This document shows positions 7,636 through 15,836 of a stretch of 32,766 nucleotides of DNA, piece by piece. Numbering within the stretch: position 1 is the first letter of the stretch; every line of letters begins with the position of its first letter. The translations under genes and the position numbers were made by a program. The notes under the pieces are model-generated. The model was not told the DNA's origin. It saw nothing but the letters and a program-made list of their open reading frames with translations, and did no database searches. Source of the DNA: Fidelibacterota bacterium (GTDB lineage Bacteria; Fidelibacterota; Marinisomatia; Marinisomatales; SCKK01); assembly GCA_004124475.1 (NCBI GenBank), contig SCKK01000041.1, positions 1 to 32,766 on the forward strand. Direction: 5' to 3'.

Positions 7636-9213
7636 TTAACGACGCTGTCGTTTCAGAATTTCGTGGGCGGCGTTAAAGCCATTGGTTCCGTGTAATCCGC
7701 CGCCTGGGTGAGTCCCCGGACCGCAGAGATACAGGTTTTCAATGGGCGATTTATACTGAGCAGAACTCATGGTGGGGCGCATGAAGAAAAATTGATCCAA
7801 GGTCATTTCGCCATGGTTCAAATTCCCTTCCGTAAGCCCCAATTTTTCTTCCAAATCTACGGGTGATAATACAACAGCCGCTTCAATCAAAGTTGAAAAG
7901 TTAGGAATATAATTTTCCAAAACACGGACCACATTATTTTTCAATTGATCTTTTAATCCCTTGGTCCAACTTTGACCACGTAAATGATAAGGTGCATACT
8001 GCACAGTAGCGGATAAAACATGTTTTCCATAGGGAGCAAAGCCGGGATTGATCACCGAAGGAAGTGTGAATTCCACATATGGATTTTCGGAAATCTGTCC
8101 ATATTTTGAAGCATCATAGGCTTTTTCTAAATAACTTATTGATGGAGCAACACTAAAAACCGTACCCATATTGTGTTTTGCCACGCCATTGATTTCAGGT
8201 AGGCTGTTTAATGCAAAATGGACACGAGCTGCACTACCACGGAATTTGAGATTTCTGATTTGGGTATGAAATCTGGGATTTAATTTTACGGCGCCAATAA
8301 GATTGATAAAGGTGTTCCTGGGGTCTAATCCGGACACAACTTTTTCTGTTGCAAGTGATTCTCCTTTGGTAAGTGTTACACCGCTGCATATATAATTGGC
8401 CACATCAATGGATTTCACTTTTGCATTGGTGCGAATTTTTACACCAGATGATTGTGCAGATTTCCTTAATGCACCTGCCAGATTCCCCGTTCCACCCTTC
8501 ACTAAATGTACGTTGTGAAACACACCTTTGGCATAGACATGCTGGTGCAGCAGGTTGAGTCCCGTTGCTGCAGAAAACGGTCCTTGTGTGATGTGGTGAA
8601 TTCCTGCCGTGGACAATGCACCGCGGAGTAACTCCGACTCAAACCATTCATCCATGAGTTCAGGCATCATCATTGGTGCCACGCGCATGAAGTTCACCAA
8701 ACCACGGGTACCTTGTTTTATAACTGGTGAGAGCATGGAACGCAGGGATAAAGCTTCCTTGAGTCCAATATCCGGGAGTTTGGGTGGTGTTAATTCATAA
8801 AGTTTTTCTAAAAATTTCGTCAGGTTGTTAATGTATTCTGTGAACCCCTTCCAAGCCTTGGCGTCTTGTTTTGAATGGGTTGAAATGGATGTTGCAGTTT
8901 GGTCAGCATTGCGGTGAAATAAAATATGTTGACCATTTATATCCAGTGCGATTCGGACAATATCAGGTGAAGTTAATTCCAAACCGTAAGACCCAAGATC
9001 CAGTATTTTCATTACTCTTGGATCGACCCACTTTACAACGTCATTCACCAAATTGCATTTATATCCCGCCGCAAATTCTGTTGTGGATGCCAAGCCGCCA
9101 ACTTGTTCCTGTGCTTCCACGAGCAAAACCTTTTTCCCGGATTGGCCAAGAACTGCAGCCGTGATTAAACTGTTCACCCCACCGCCGACAACAATAATAT
9201 CGTAGTGTTCCAT
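7636..9213 (-). CDS. FAD-dependent oxidoreductase, PYROXD2/phytoene-desaturase-like (second copy)
   Basis: 525 residues from the ATG at 9213. The codon overlaps the TAA of the upstream gene by one base (TAATG), so translation is probably coupled; an upstream extension to 9297 would duplicate the neighbour's coding region. The N-terminal Rossmann motif is YDIIVVGGGVNSLITAAVLG with an acidic ribose-binding end, LVEAQEQVGG. The C-terminal FAD contact is CGPGTHPGGGLHGTNG. These mark the NAD(P)/FAD oxidoreductase family that includes PYROXD2. The substrate is not predictable by homology. In this operon an amine or N-methyl amino acid is a fair guess, and carotenoid genes are absent. It is the last gene of the operon. 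Confidence 0.85.
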   Translation of the reverse strand: MEHYDIIVVGGGVNSLITAAVLGQSGKKVLLVEAQEQVGGLASTTEFAAGYKCNLVNDVVKWVDPRVMKILDLGSYGLELTSPDIVRIALDINGQHILFHRNADQTATSISTHSKQDAKAWKGFTEYINNLTKFLEKLYELTPPKLPDIGLKEALSLRSMLSPVIKQGTRGLVNFMRVAPMMMPELMDEWFESELLRGALSTAGIHHITQGPFSAATGLNLLHQHVYAKGVFHNVHLVKGGTGNLAGALRKSAQSSGVKIRTNAKVKSIDVANYICSGVTLTKGESLATEKVVSGLDPRNTFINLIGAVKLNPRFHTQIRNLKFRGSAARVHFALNSLPEINGVAKHNMGTVFSVAPSISYLEKAYDASKYGQISENPYVEFTLPSVINPGFAPYGKHVLSATVQYAPYHLRGQSWTKGLKDQLKNNVVRVLENYIPNFSTLIEAAVVLSPVDLEEKLGLTEGNLNHGEMTLDQFFFMRPTMSSAQYKSPIENLYLCGPGTHPGGGLHGTNGFNAAHEILKRQRR

Positions 9214-10793
9214 TACCAGTCCCTTAAGATCTTTTTGGCAGCCATTTCCCCGGGAGATCCGGTGATCCCGCCGCCGGGATGGGTTCCGGAACCGCATTGA
9301 TAATAGTTGGTGATCGGCGTTTTATAATTGGCCCATTTTACCGCCGGACGCATGACAAACAATTGCTGCAGGGTCAGCTCACCGTGGAAAATATTACCTT
9401 CCGTCAGGCCAAAAGTGGATTCCAAATCAGCCGGTGTCAGCACCTGCCGATGCAAAATGATATCCTTGATGTTGGGTGCAAACCGGGCAATGGTATTGAC
9501 CACCGCATCGCCGAAGGCTTCCCGCTTTTGATCATCCCATCCGCCTTTGATGTCATAAGGTGCATATTGTACAAAGCAGGACATGATGTGTTTTCCAGGC
9601 GGCGCCATTTCCGGATCTAGGACTGACGGTAAAATAATATCAATGTAAGGCTCCTGGGAAAAATTGCCGTACTTGGCATCGTCGTAGGCCTTTTCCAAAT
9701 GATCATAACTGGGGCTGATGGAGATGGCTCCGCGAAGATGTGGACCATCGCCGGGCAGGCTGGTGAAATTGGGTAGTCTATCCAAAGCCAGGTTCACTTT
9801 CCCGGATGAACCGCGGATGCGAAAGTTTTTGATGTCTGTTACAAAATCCGATGGCAGATCACTTTCATCCACCATTTTCAAAAAGGACAGTTTTGGGTCC
9901 AGTCCGGAGATCACCTTTTCAGCTTTGTATTCGTCTCCATTTACAAGTGCGACTCCCACTGCGCGTCCATTTTCGACAATGACTTTTTCAACAGGTGCTT
10001 CAGTTATGATCTCTGCACCAAAATGTTTAGCCGAGCGGGCAATGGCCATACTGACTGCACCCGTTCCACCGCGCTGAAAGCCCCAGGCGCGAAATGCCCC
10101 GTCAATGTCGCCCACATAATGGTGCAGCATTATATAGGCCGATCCTGGTGAACGCGGACCCATAAATGTACCTATGATTCCGCTGGCAGACATGGTGGCC
10201 TTCAGGGGCTCAAATTCGAACCATTCATCCAAAAAGTCCGCTGAACTCATGGTCATCAGTTTGGTTAAATATTCGAACTGCTCATCATTCAAGGCTTTAA
10301 AGTGATCAAATAATCTTTTGGTAGCTGATAGATCGGATAAACTGGGACGAATGACATTGGGCGCGATTGTTTCCAGAATCGGCCGTACGGCCATCCCGAT
10401 CTGTCCCATGAGTGGACCGAAGCGGTCATATGCTTCCGCATCTTTGGGAGAGTGGCGATAGATCTCACGGCGGGTCTGGTCATGGTCGGAGGTGCGCAAC
10501 AGGTAATCATGATCCAACGGTGTAAATGTACTTTCCAGGGGCAGGAGTTCTAGACCGAATTTTGGAAGCATCAATTCGCGAATGATAGTTGGTTTCAGCA
10601 GACTGACCACGTATGAACAGACAGAGAACTTGAAACCGGGAAAAACTTCTTCCGTAACTGCGGCACCACCTAAGACATAGCGTCTTTCCAATACCAATAC
10701 TTTTTTCCCGGCTCGAGCAAGATAGGCGGCAGTGGTTAGTCCGTTGTGCCCGCCGCCGATGACAATGGCATCGTAGGATTTTATAGCGGACAT
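9213..10793 (-). CDS. FAD-dependent oxidoreductase, PYROXD2/phytoene-desaturase-like (first copy)
   Basis: 526 residues, a paralogue of the next gene. FAD-binding motif YDAIVIGGGHNGLTTAAYLA at 8-27, then VLERRYVLGGAA; C-terminal signature CGSGTHPGGGITGSPG. The start at 10793 has AAGGA seven bases upstream and overlaps the end of the aminomethyltransferase gene by 13 bases. The protein should use FAD to oxidise a small molecule; electron acceptor and substrate are unknown. The tandem duplication, with clear divergence between the copies, suggests two successive oxidations or a heteromer. No signal peptide is visible, so it is probably cytosolic. Confidence 0.87.
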   Translation of the reverse strand: MSAIKSYDAIVIGGGHNGLTTAAYLARAGKKVLVLERRYVLGGAAVTEEVFPGFKFSVCSYVVSLLKPTIIRELMLPKFGLELLPLESTFTPLDHDYLLRTSDHDQTRREIYRHSPKDAEAYDRFGPLMGQIGMAVRPILETIAPNVIRPSLSDLSATKRLFDHFKALNDEQFEYLTKLMTMSSADFLDEWFEFEPLKATMSASGIIGTFMGPRSPGSAYIMLHHYVGDIDGAFRAWGFQRGGTGAVSMAIARSAKHFGAEIITEAPVEKVIVENGRAVGVALVNGDEYKAEKVISGLDPKLSFLKMVDESDLPSDFVTDIKNFRIRGSSGKVNLALDRLPNFTSLPGDGPHLRGAISISPSYDHLEKAYDDAKYGNFSQEPYIDIILPSVLDPEMAPPGKHIMSCFVQYAPYDIKGGWDDQKREAFGDAVVNTIARFAPNIKDIILHRQVLTPADLESTFGLTEGNIFHGELTLQQLFVMRPAVKWANYKTPITNYYQCGSGTHPGGGITGSPGEMAAKKILRDW

Positions 10794-12010
10794 GACCGTT
10801 TCCTTTCAGGATTAAAAAAGGGTGATTCAACGACTTTTATAGGTGTGAGCTTGCGGAAGTGTTCAACTTTCAATTCAAAATCCAGTTGAGTTCCCAATCC
10901 TGCATATTCAGATTTTACATGGGCGAGAGCAATATAACGTTTCAAAATAGGTGACCAGGTGCCGCTGGTAGCATAGCCCACCTGTTCATTGTTTTTGTAT
11001 ATTGGTGTGCTGATCCGCCAGGCAAGACTTGGTAGGCCCGGGGGAAGTCCAACTTTCCTGAAATGATCTTCCAATTCATTCCATTCAATTTCAATTCCTA
11101 CAAACTCCCATTCAGGTCCACGAGCCTGCTCTAATTCTAAAGCTTTTTTCCCGATAAAGTCTTTTTTTTTCATTTTTACAGTCCAGCCCAAACCTAATTC
11201 GTATGGTGATGATTTACGGGATTCAATAATGGCATGGCGGGCGGAGACATAATCCACATCCAGCAAAATTAACCCCGCTTCAATGCGAACCATATCCAAA
11301 GCATGAAGGCCTGTGGGCGTGATGCCGTATGGCTTACCCTTCTCCATAAGCAAGTCCCAGACAGCCAGGGCATCTTTGGGATCCATCCAGATCTCATAAC
11401 CAAGATCACCGGTGTATCCTGTTCGTGAAATGGCAACGGGAATATCATTTAACCGTGCTTCCATCATCCAAAAAAATTTGAGACTATCTAAAGAATCGCT
11501 ATCAATGGTATTTAGAATGGCACGGGAGTTTGGTCCCTGCAGAGCAAGTGCGGCTGTGGTTTCAGAATCATCTACCACATTTACGTCCATGCCGGAAGCA
11601 TTTTGCAAAATCCATTCCAGATTGGGTTCGGCGCTTGTAATTCTGAATTTCTGGTCCCCTAATCTCTGGACGGTACCATCATCAATCTGCTTTCCGGCTT
11701 CGTCACACCAGGGCGTATACATGACCTGGCCCACCTTGCAGATGCCAATATTACGCGTCACCAATCGATCCAGGCAATGCTGTGCCTCGGGGCCTTCCAA
11801 TATGTATTTTTGAAGTGGCGTGATATCCAAAAGGGCGGCCTTAGTACGGATGGCAAAATATTCGTTATCGTGAACTAGGTCGTATTTTGTGGCGGACAGA
11901 TATCCGCCCCAGCGGCGCCATTCCTGGGATTCATTCAGTTTGGATGTGCGTTCGAAAAAGGGAGACAGCCTGAGTTGGGTGTGGGCCGTGAACTGGTTTC
12001 CGTAGCTCAT
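10781..12010 (-). CDS. Aminomethyltransferase (GcvT/T-protein superfamily)
   Basis: 409 residues, somewhat longer than a standard T-protein (about 365). Folate-binding GcvT hallmarks are visible: an acidic pair D110-D111 in QIDDGTVQRL, where the catalytic Asp of GcvT sits, LALQGPNSRA near residue 155, and SRTGYTGDLGYEIW at 195-208; a C-terminal barrel domain follows. Members transfer a one-carbon unit from an aminomethyl or methylthio compound to tetrahydrofolate (glycine cleavage, sarcosine or dimethylglycine oxidation, DMSP demethylation). No GcvH or GcvP gene is nearby. Instead it sits between a dimethylargininase-like gene (four-base ATGA overlap) and FAD oxidases, so a demethylase role is more likely than glycine cleavage. 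Confidence 0.88.
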   Translation of the reverse strand: MSYGNQFTAHTQLRLSPFFERTSKLNESQEWRRWGGYLSATKYDLVHDNEYFAIRTKAALLDITPLQKYILEGPEAQHCLDRLVTRNIGICKVGQVMYTPWCDEAGKQIDDGTVQRLGDQKFRITSAEPNLEWILQNASGMDVNVVDDSETTAALALQGPNSRAILNTIDSDSLDSLKFFWMMEARLNDIPVAISRTGYTGDLGYEIWMDPKDALAVWDLLMEKGKPYGITPTGLHALDMVRIEAGLILLDVDYVSARHAIIESRKSSPYELGLGWTVKMKKKDFIGKKALELEQARGPEWEFVGIEIEWNELEDHFRKVGLPPGLPSLAWRISTPIYKNNEQVGYATSGTWSPILKRYIALAHVKSEYAGLGTQLDFELKVEHFRKLTPIKVVESPFFNPERKRSCPL

Positions 12011-12903
12011 GATGCGGATCTAAAAAACGGTCGTGTTAAGCAAGTGGGACCTCCAGCACCTTTCAGGGATATTTCTGTGCCATTATAGGTATGAACTTCT
12101 ACACCCTCCGCTTCCAATCGATCCTGCGTGATGGGGTTGCCTTCAATCATGATACATTTACGCGGCGCTACAGCCAATACATTACAGGCTATGGATTCGT
12201 ATTCTCCATCCGGGACTTCCACCAGTTTGATGCTGCGGTCAATTAAATACTGGCGAAAAGGAACGGGCAGGAGCCGGGAATAAACCAGGTAGAAATCGTG
12301 GTCGATGGGACTCACATTGCTCATCAGGTGCAGGCATTCACCTGGGCCATTCCAGTGGGGCAGCGGAACTGAAATGATGTCGTCAACCAAATCACCAAGT
12401 ATTATCTTAAACTGGCGAATACCCTCCACATTGGTGCGGTAGCCTTCACCAACGGCAACAGTCCGTTCATCAATCCATACCACATCGCCGCCTTCAAGCG
12501 TGCCGGGAGCTTGAATTTGTCCTAAAATGGGAACACCAATTCCATTAAAAAATGTTTCCATTGCTGCCGGTTCGGGTATGCGTTCAGGTTTTCCCATTGT
12601 ACATAAAACTACACCATTATTTGTGATGACACAGGGATCATGGGCATAGATTGAGTCTAGAGAGGTTTCAGCGTCAGATGGTAAATAATGGATTTCTACA
12701 TCGAATGATTGTAAACATTGAACAAATTGATCATAGTCTGACTGTGCTTGGTCAAAATTTGGTTCCGAAATATAATTCAATTGCTTGTATTGGTTAGTGA
12801 TAGTTTCCTGGTTTTGATAAGCATCCTTGGGGTGTTTCAAGAGGACTCGGCGGATGGGATCCACCATGTTCTGGCAGCCGAAATTCTTATTCAATGATCC
12901 CAC
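12007..12903 (-). CDS. Dimethylargininase (DDAH)-like amidinohydrolase
   Basis: 298 residues of the guanidino-modifying superfamily. The early FGCQNMVDPIRRVLLKHP is typical of DDAH proteins. The catalytic triad is complete: E137 in TLEGGDVVW, H192 in GECLHLMS and C288 in GGPTCLTRPF. D89 in YAHDP is a likely guanidinium contact. Such enzymes hydrolyse methylated arginine to citrulline plus methylamine or dimethylamine; related members act on arginine or other guanidines, so the substrate is uncertain. The start codon is GTG at 12903 with no clear ribosome binding site, overlapping the peptidase remnant by 17 bases, so coupling is likely; a TTG at 12894 is the alternative. Confidence 0.87.
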   Translation of the reverse strand: MGSLNKNFGCQNMVDPIRRVLLKHPKDAYQNQETITNQYKQLNYISEPNFDQAQSDYDQFVQCLQSFDVEIHYLPSDAETSLDSIYAHDPCVITNNGVVLCTMGKPERIPEPAAMETFFNGIGVPILGQIQAPGTLEGGDVVWIDERTVAVGEGYRTNVEGIRQFKIILGDLVDDIISVPLPHWNGPGECLHLMSNVSPIDHDFYLVYSRLLPVPFRQYLIDRSIKLVEVPDGEYESIACNVLAVAPRKCIMIEGNPITQDRLEAEGVEVHTYNGTEISLKGAGGPTCLTRPFFRSAS

Positions 12904-13336
12904 ACCAATTTACTATCAGGTTTGCAATCACTTTCACGGTAGTTAATATGTCATCAATTCTAACATATTCGTTGGCTGCATGGGCCCGAATTAAATCGCC
13001 AGGGCCATAAAGAACGGCGGGGATCTTACCATGGTTGGTGAACAGACGTAAGTCAGTACCATTGGTAACTCCTTCAATAATTGGAGCATTGCTCGTTGCC
13101 ATTAAATGGCTTTTTATAAGTGTTTTAATTACATGAGGATCTTTTATCTGATCAAATTGGATGGGGACTTTTTCCACAGCCAGTCCTAGGGACTTTATTT
13201 TATCTGCAATTAATTCTTGAACTGGTCCTTCGTCGTTAGCCAAACTGGGCGCTCGTGCGGCGGATTGTACAAATTCAACAATTTCATCTTTGTGGGCTGA
13301 TACCGCTTGTGAGATTTGGTCTTTGATATTAGTCAT
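12887..13336 (-). pseudogene. M20-family metallopeptidase with large in-frame internal deletion
   Basis: The 149 residues contain only the two ends of an ArgE/DapE-type peptidase. Residues 1-65 match the N-terminus (EIVEFVQSAARAPSL, then VQELIADKIKSLGLAVEKVP). Residues from about 68 match the C-terminus (GVTNGTDLRLFTNHGKIPAV, then YGPGDLIRAHAANEYVRIDD). Family members are about 400-430 residues, so roughly 250-280 residues are missing at a junction near 13140. The lost part includes the HxD and EE zinc/catalytic motifs and the dimerisation domain, so the product cannot be an active peptidase. The reading frame survives the junction. The start overlaps the permease end by eight bases. Confidence 0.85.
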
Positions 13337-14285
13337 GCTTCTTCCAATAATAATAGAGTGGTAATCCAGCCAGAATTATCCCAGCGCCAATGGCTGCATC
13401 CCGGGGGGCTTCTATGATGGTGTTAATGGTTACCAGGACAACGCCTTTTTCTCCCAGGAATATGGAGGCGGAATCAGAAACCACGAAATCGGATGCCCCC
13501 ATGGCGTCAATTCCCAGCGTATAGGTAAATACAAGATTAATTAGCAGATAAATGGAGGTAACGATGAGCATGCAAAAAATGAGGGAAAGGGGAATATTTC
13601 TTCCCGGATTTTTCACTTCACCCACCACGTAGGTGATAAAAATCCAACCGTCATACGTCCACAATACTGATACCATGGCCAGTCCCAAGGGACCTACCAT
13701 ACTGGTTAAGGGTTTATCAAAAATGAAGGGCTGAATATTTTCTATCGAGCCGCCATCCATGACGAGTCCCAGGATAATGATGCCCATAATAGCGCCAATT
13801 TTTGAAAGGGTGAATACATTTTGCGCGCGGGCACCTGCTTTCACATCAATAATATTTAATATAGTGAGTAGAATTACGGAGGTAATAGCAATCCCCTTGA
13901 TTTGCCAATCGGTAAATGGAAAAAAGAAACTAAGGTATTCCGAAAATGCCACGCCGATAGCCGCAATAGTAGCTGTGTTGATCACGGCGATAGCCGACCA
14001 GCCATAGAGATAGCCCCAGACTGGACCATAAGCCTCATTCAGGTAGACAAACTGTCCGCCGGCACGGGGGGCATGGCCGCCCCCAGCTCGGCCACAGACA
14101 AGGCACCAAAAAGGCTGACGATGCCCCCTAGAATCCATACCGTTAAAATTAGTGAAGTTGAAACCGGTGAGCAGGGCCACTGTGGCCGGTACCATGAAAA
14201 TTCCCGAGCCAATGATACCCCCGGTGTTAATCATGGTCGCGTCCAGGAGTGATAAAACCCGTTCCAGTTTCGGTTGTTCAGACAT
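13329..14285 (-). pseudogene. APC-superfamily amino acid permease with compensated frameshifts and internal deletion
   Basis: The family motif GGIIGSGIFMVPATVALLTG opens an L-type-like amino acid transporter and several membrane segments follow. Two lesions are visible. Between about 14163 and 14066 the reading frame is scrambled. A neighbouring frame there encodes the expected second helix (ILTVWILGGIVSLFGALSV), so an extra T near 14163 and two extra C's in the six-base run 14066-14071 add up to three. In addition, residues around 292 jump from GEKGVVLVT to INTIIEAPRDA, the last helix of the family, which means about 130-150 residues are missing near 13430. ATG at 14285 is preferred over the TTG at 14303. 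It heads the operon but is probably inactive. Confidence 0.82.
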
Positions 14286-14739
14286 TGTGCTAGGTTTGAT
14301 CAAGGCGGGATTTGGATTCCCGTCAGACTAAATTTAAGAATTTTCCTGTTGGACAGCATGTACCCCCAGCGGAATTTACAACCTACTGACTGACGCACAA
14401 CAAAAAAACTCCTGTCTCACTAGGACTCTTTTAACAGATAGACTTGGACAGGTTGTCTCTCATTCATCGCCAACGCTCGGTGCGTATGCACTAGTGGATC
14501 ACGAACCCCTTGTACTATCCAGCCTAATTCCCGCTATCGTTTTTGTTATCGCGGTGCTTGAAAGCCGTTGTCAGTGGAGGTGTAGGATGACAGCAGTCGG
14601 CTCGAAACGGTCAATCGGGGTTATGCTGCATTTCTTAATATTAAAAAAGTGACAATACTTCTGCCAGTTCTGCAGGTAAAAGAAGGGGTGAGTTCAGCGT
14701 GGGGTAAGGTGAAGAAACTTCTTTCAGGGGAGGAGAAAC
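14286..14739. other. Gene-free spacer upstream of the permease operon
   Basis: About 450 bases without a convincing reading frame on either strand. A small CGGGA/TCCCG hairpin lies just upstream of the permease start. I found no tRNA-like clover-leaf, group II intron end, riboswitch or recognisable insertion sequence. It may hold decayed sequence. Confidence 0.5.
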
Positions 14740-14865
14740 ATGGTGGTTGACATTCCCACGGCTAAAGCCGACCCCCTTCAGAATGTGGACTGGAATAAGG
14801 TGTTATTCATTTATAATTCTGAGGTTTTCTCGTTGAAATGTTCCCCATGTAAAGGGGGATGTTAA
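14740..14865 (+). CDS. Possible 41-residue peptide with cysteine-rich C-terminus
   Basis: An ATG at 14740 has a strong ribosome binding site (GGGGAGGAG ending four bases upstream) and opens a 41-residue frame ending in SLKCSPCKGGC before TAA. The spacing C-x2-C-x3-C at the C-terminus could bind a metal, or mark a precursor peptide. Caution: the coding bases include GGCTAAAGCC-type and CCCC-x7-GGGGG palindromes of a kind common in intergenic repeats, which could produce the cysteines by chance. No maturation enzyme is adjacent. It sits 50 bases before the DUF6206-like gene. Confidence 0.25.
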   Translation: MVVDIPTAKADPLQNVDWNKVLFIYNSEVFSLKCSPCKGGC

Positions 14866-14916
14866 AGCAATTTAAATCTTCGTGGACTTGGGGAATAATA
14901 AGGAATAAAAACAACA

Positions 14917-15836
14917 TTGATAACTCACGAAAAATTACAAGAGTTTGAGATAGGACTCGACCCGCCACACATTGATCGGTCAAAATACCAGCTACGGTCC
15001 TGGGTTATGGTGAAATCAGCACAGTATTTCAGATTTATGGTGATAAATCTACTGCCTGCAAACGGATGCCCCTCTTCTCAGATAGATCATCTGCCGAGAA
15101 ATACGCACACAACTATGAGGAATATTGCCAACTCCTTAAACAAGCCGGTTTAACACTACCCTCCGACAGAACCGAAATTGTTGATGTACCAAACCGCCCA
15201 GCAGTTTTCTACATATTGCAAGACCAACTTCCCCCTGATAGATTTTGCCACAAACTCGTTCATTCTTTAAGTAGTAATGAAGTGGAACAGATGATCGAGC
15301 GAGTTGCGGCTGAAATTTCAAAGGTGTGGATATTTAATGAAAGTAACAAACCGAGTAGGAAACTCGCTATCGATGGACAGTTATCAAATTGGGTATTTAC
15401 CGGAGAAGTCAGTGACGGGGATATCTACTACATTGACACCAGCACCCCCTTGTATAGAAAGAACGGTACAGAGCAACTGGATCCTGAATTGTTTCTCAGG
15501 AGCGCACCTTTATTTCTGCGGTGGATAATTCGATGGTTGTTTCTGCAAGATGTCATGAACCGATATTATGATCCACGACTTGTATACATAGATCTTGTTG
15601 CAAATCTTTATAAAGAACAAAGGTCAGATCTTGTTCAGCTGGCGGTAGAGATAGTCAACCGTAGTTTGAGTGGTGAGATTAAGCCACTTTCAGTAGAGGA
15701 AGTTGAGAAGTATTATAAAGAAGATAAGTTTATCTGGATGCTTTTTTTAGTTTTTCGCCGAATGGATAGATGGATTAAGACAAAACTGTTACGACAGCGA
15801 TACGAGTTTATTCTACCGGGAAAAATCAAGCGGTAG
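14917..15836 (+). CDS. DUF6206-like protein with kinase-like motifs, interrupted by one frameshift
   Basis: Two overlapping frames form one protein of about 306 residues. The start (TTG at 14917, ITHEKLQEFEIGLDPPHID) runs to 14988, where one base, probably a C in TACCA, is missing; the next frame continues with PATVLGYGEISTVFQIYGD and then reads to 15836 without a break (ATG at 15066 is inside it). I recall this pattern as the DUF6206 family. By eye it has a protein-kinase-like layout: a glycine-rich loop GYGEIST, a lysine in TACKRM, a catalytic-loop-like DGQLSN (D153/N158) and a metal-site-like Asp in YYIDTSTP (D174). Function is unknown; a small-molecule kinase is possible. Its 3' end overlaps arsM by 11 bases, convergently. 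Confidence 0.75.

Noticed and set aside
9214-9297. 28-residue N-terminal extension of the second FAD oxidoreductase
   Set aside because: It is the out-of-frame reading of the neighbour's conserved C-terminus; the TAATG junction gives a natural start.
10289-10830. Additional minus-strand frames inside the first FAD oxidoreductase gene
   Set aside because: Their sequences are shadows of a well-conserved gene in another frame.
14286-14739. Possible group II intron, tRNA or insertion-sequence remnant in the spacer
   Set aside because: No clover-leaf, domain V hairpin, reverse transcriptase or transposase residues, or terminal repeats could be identified.
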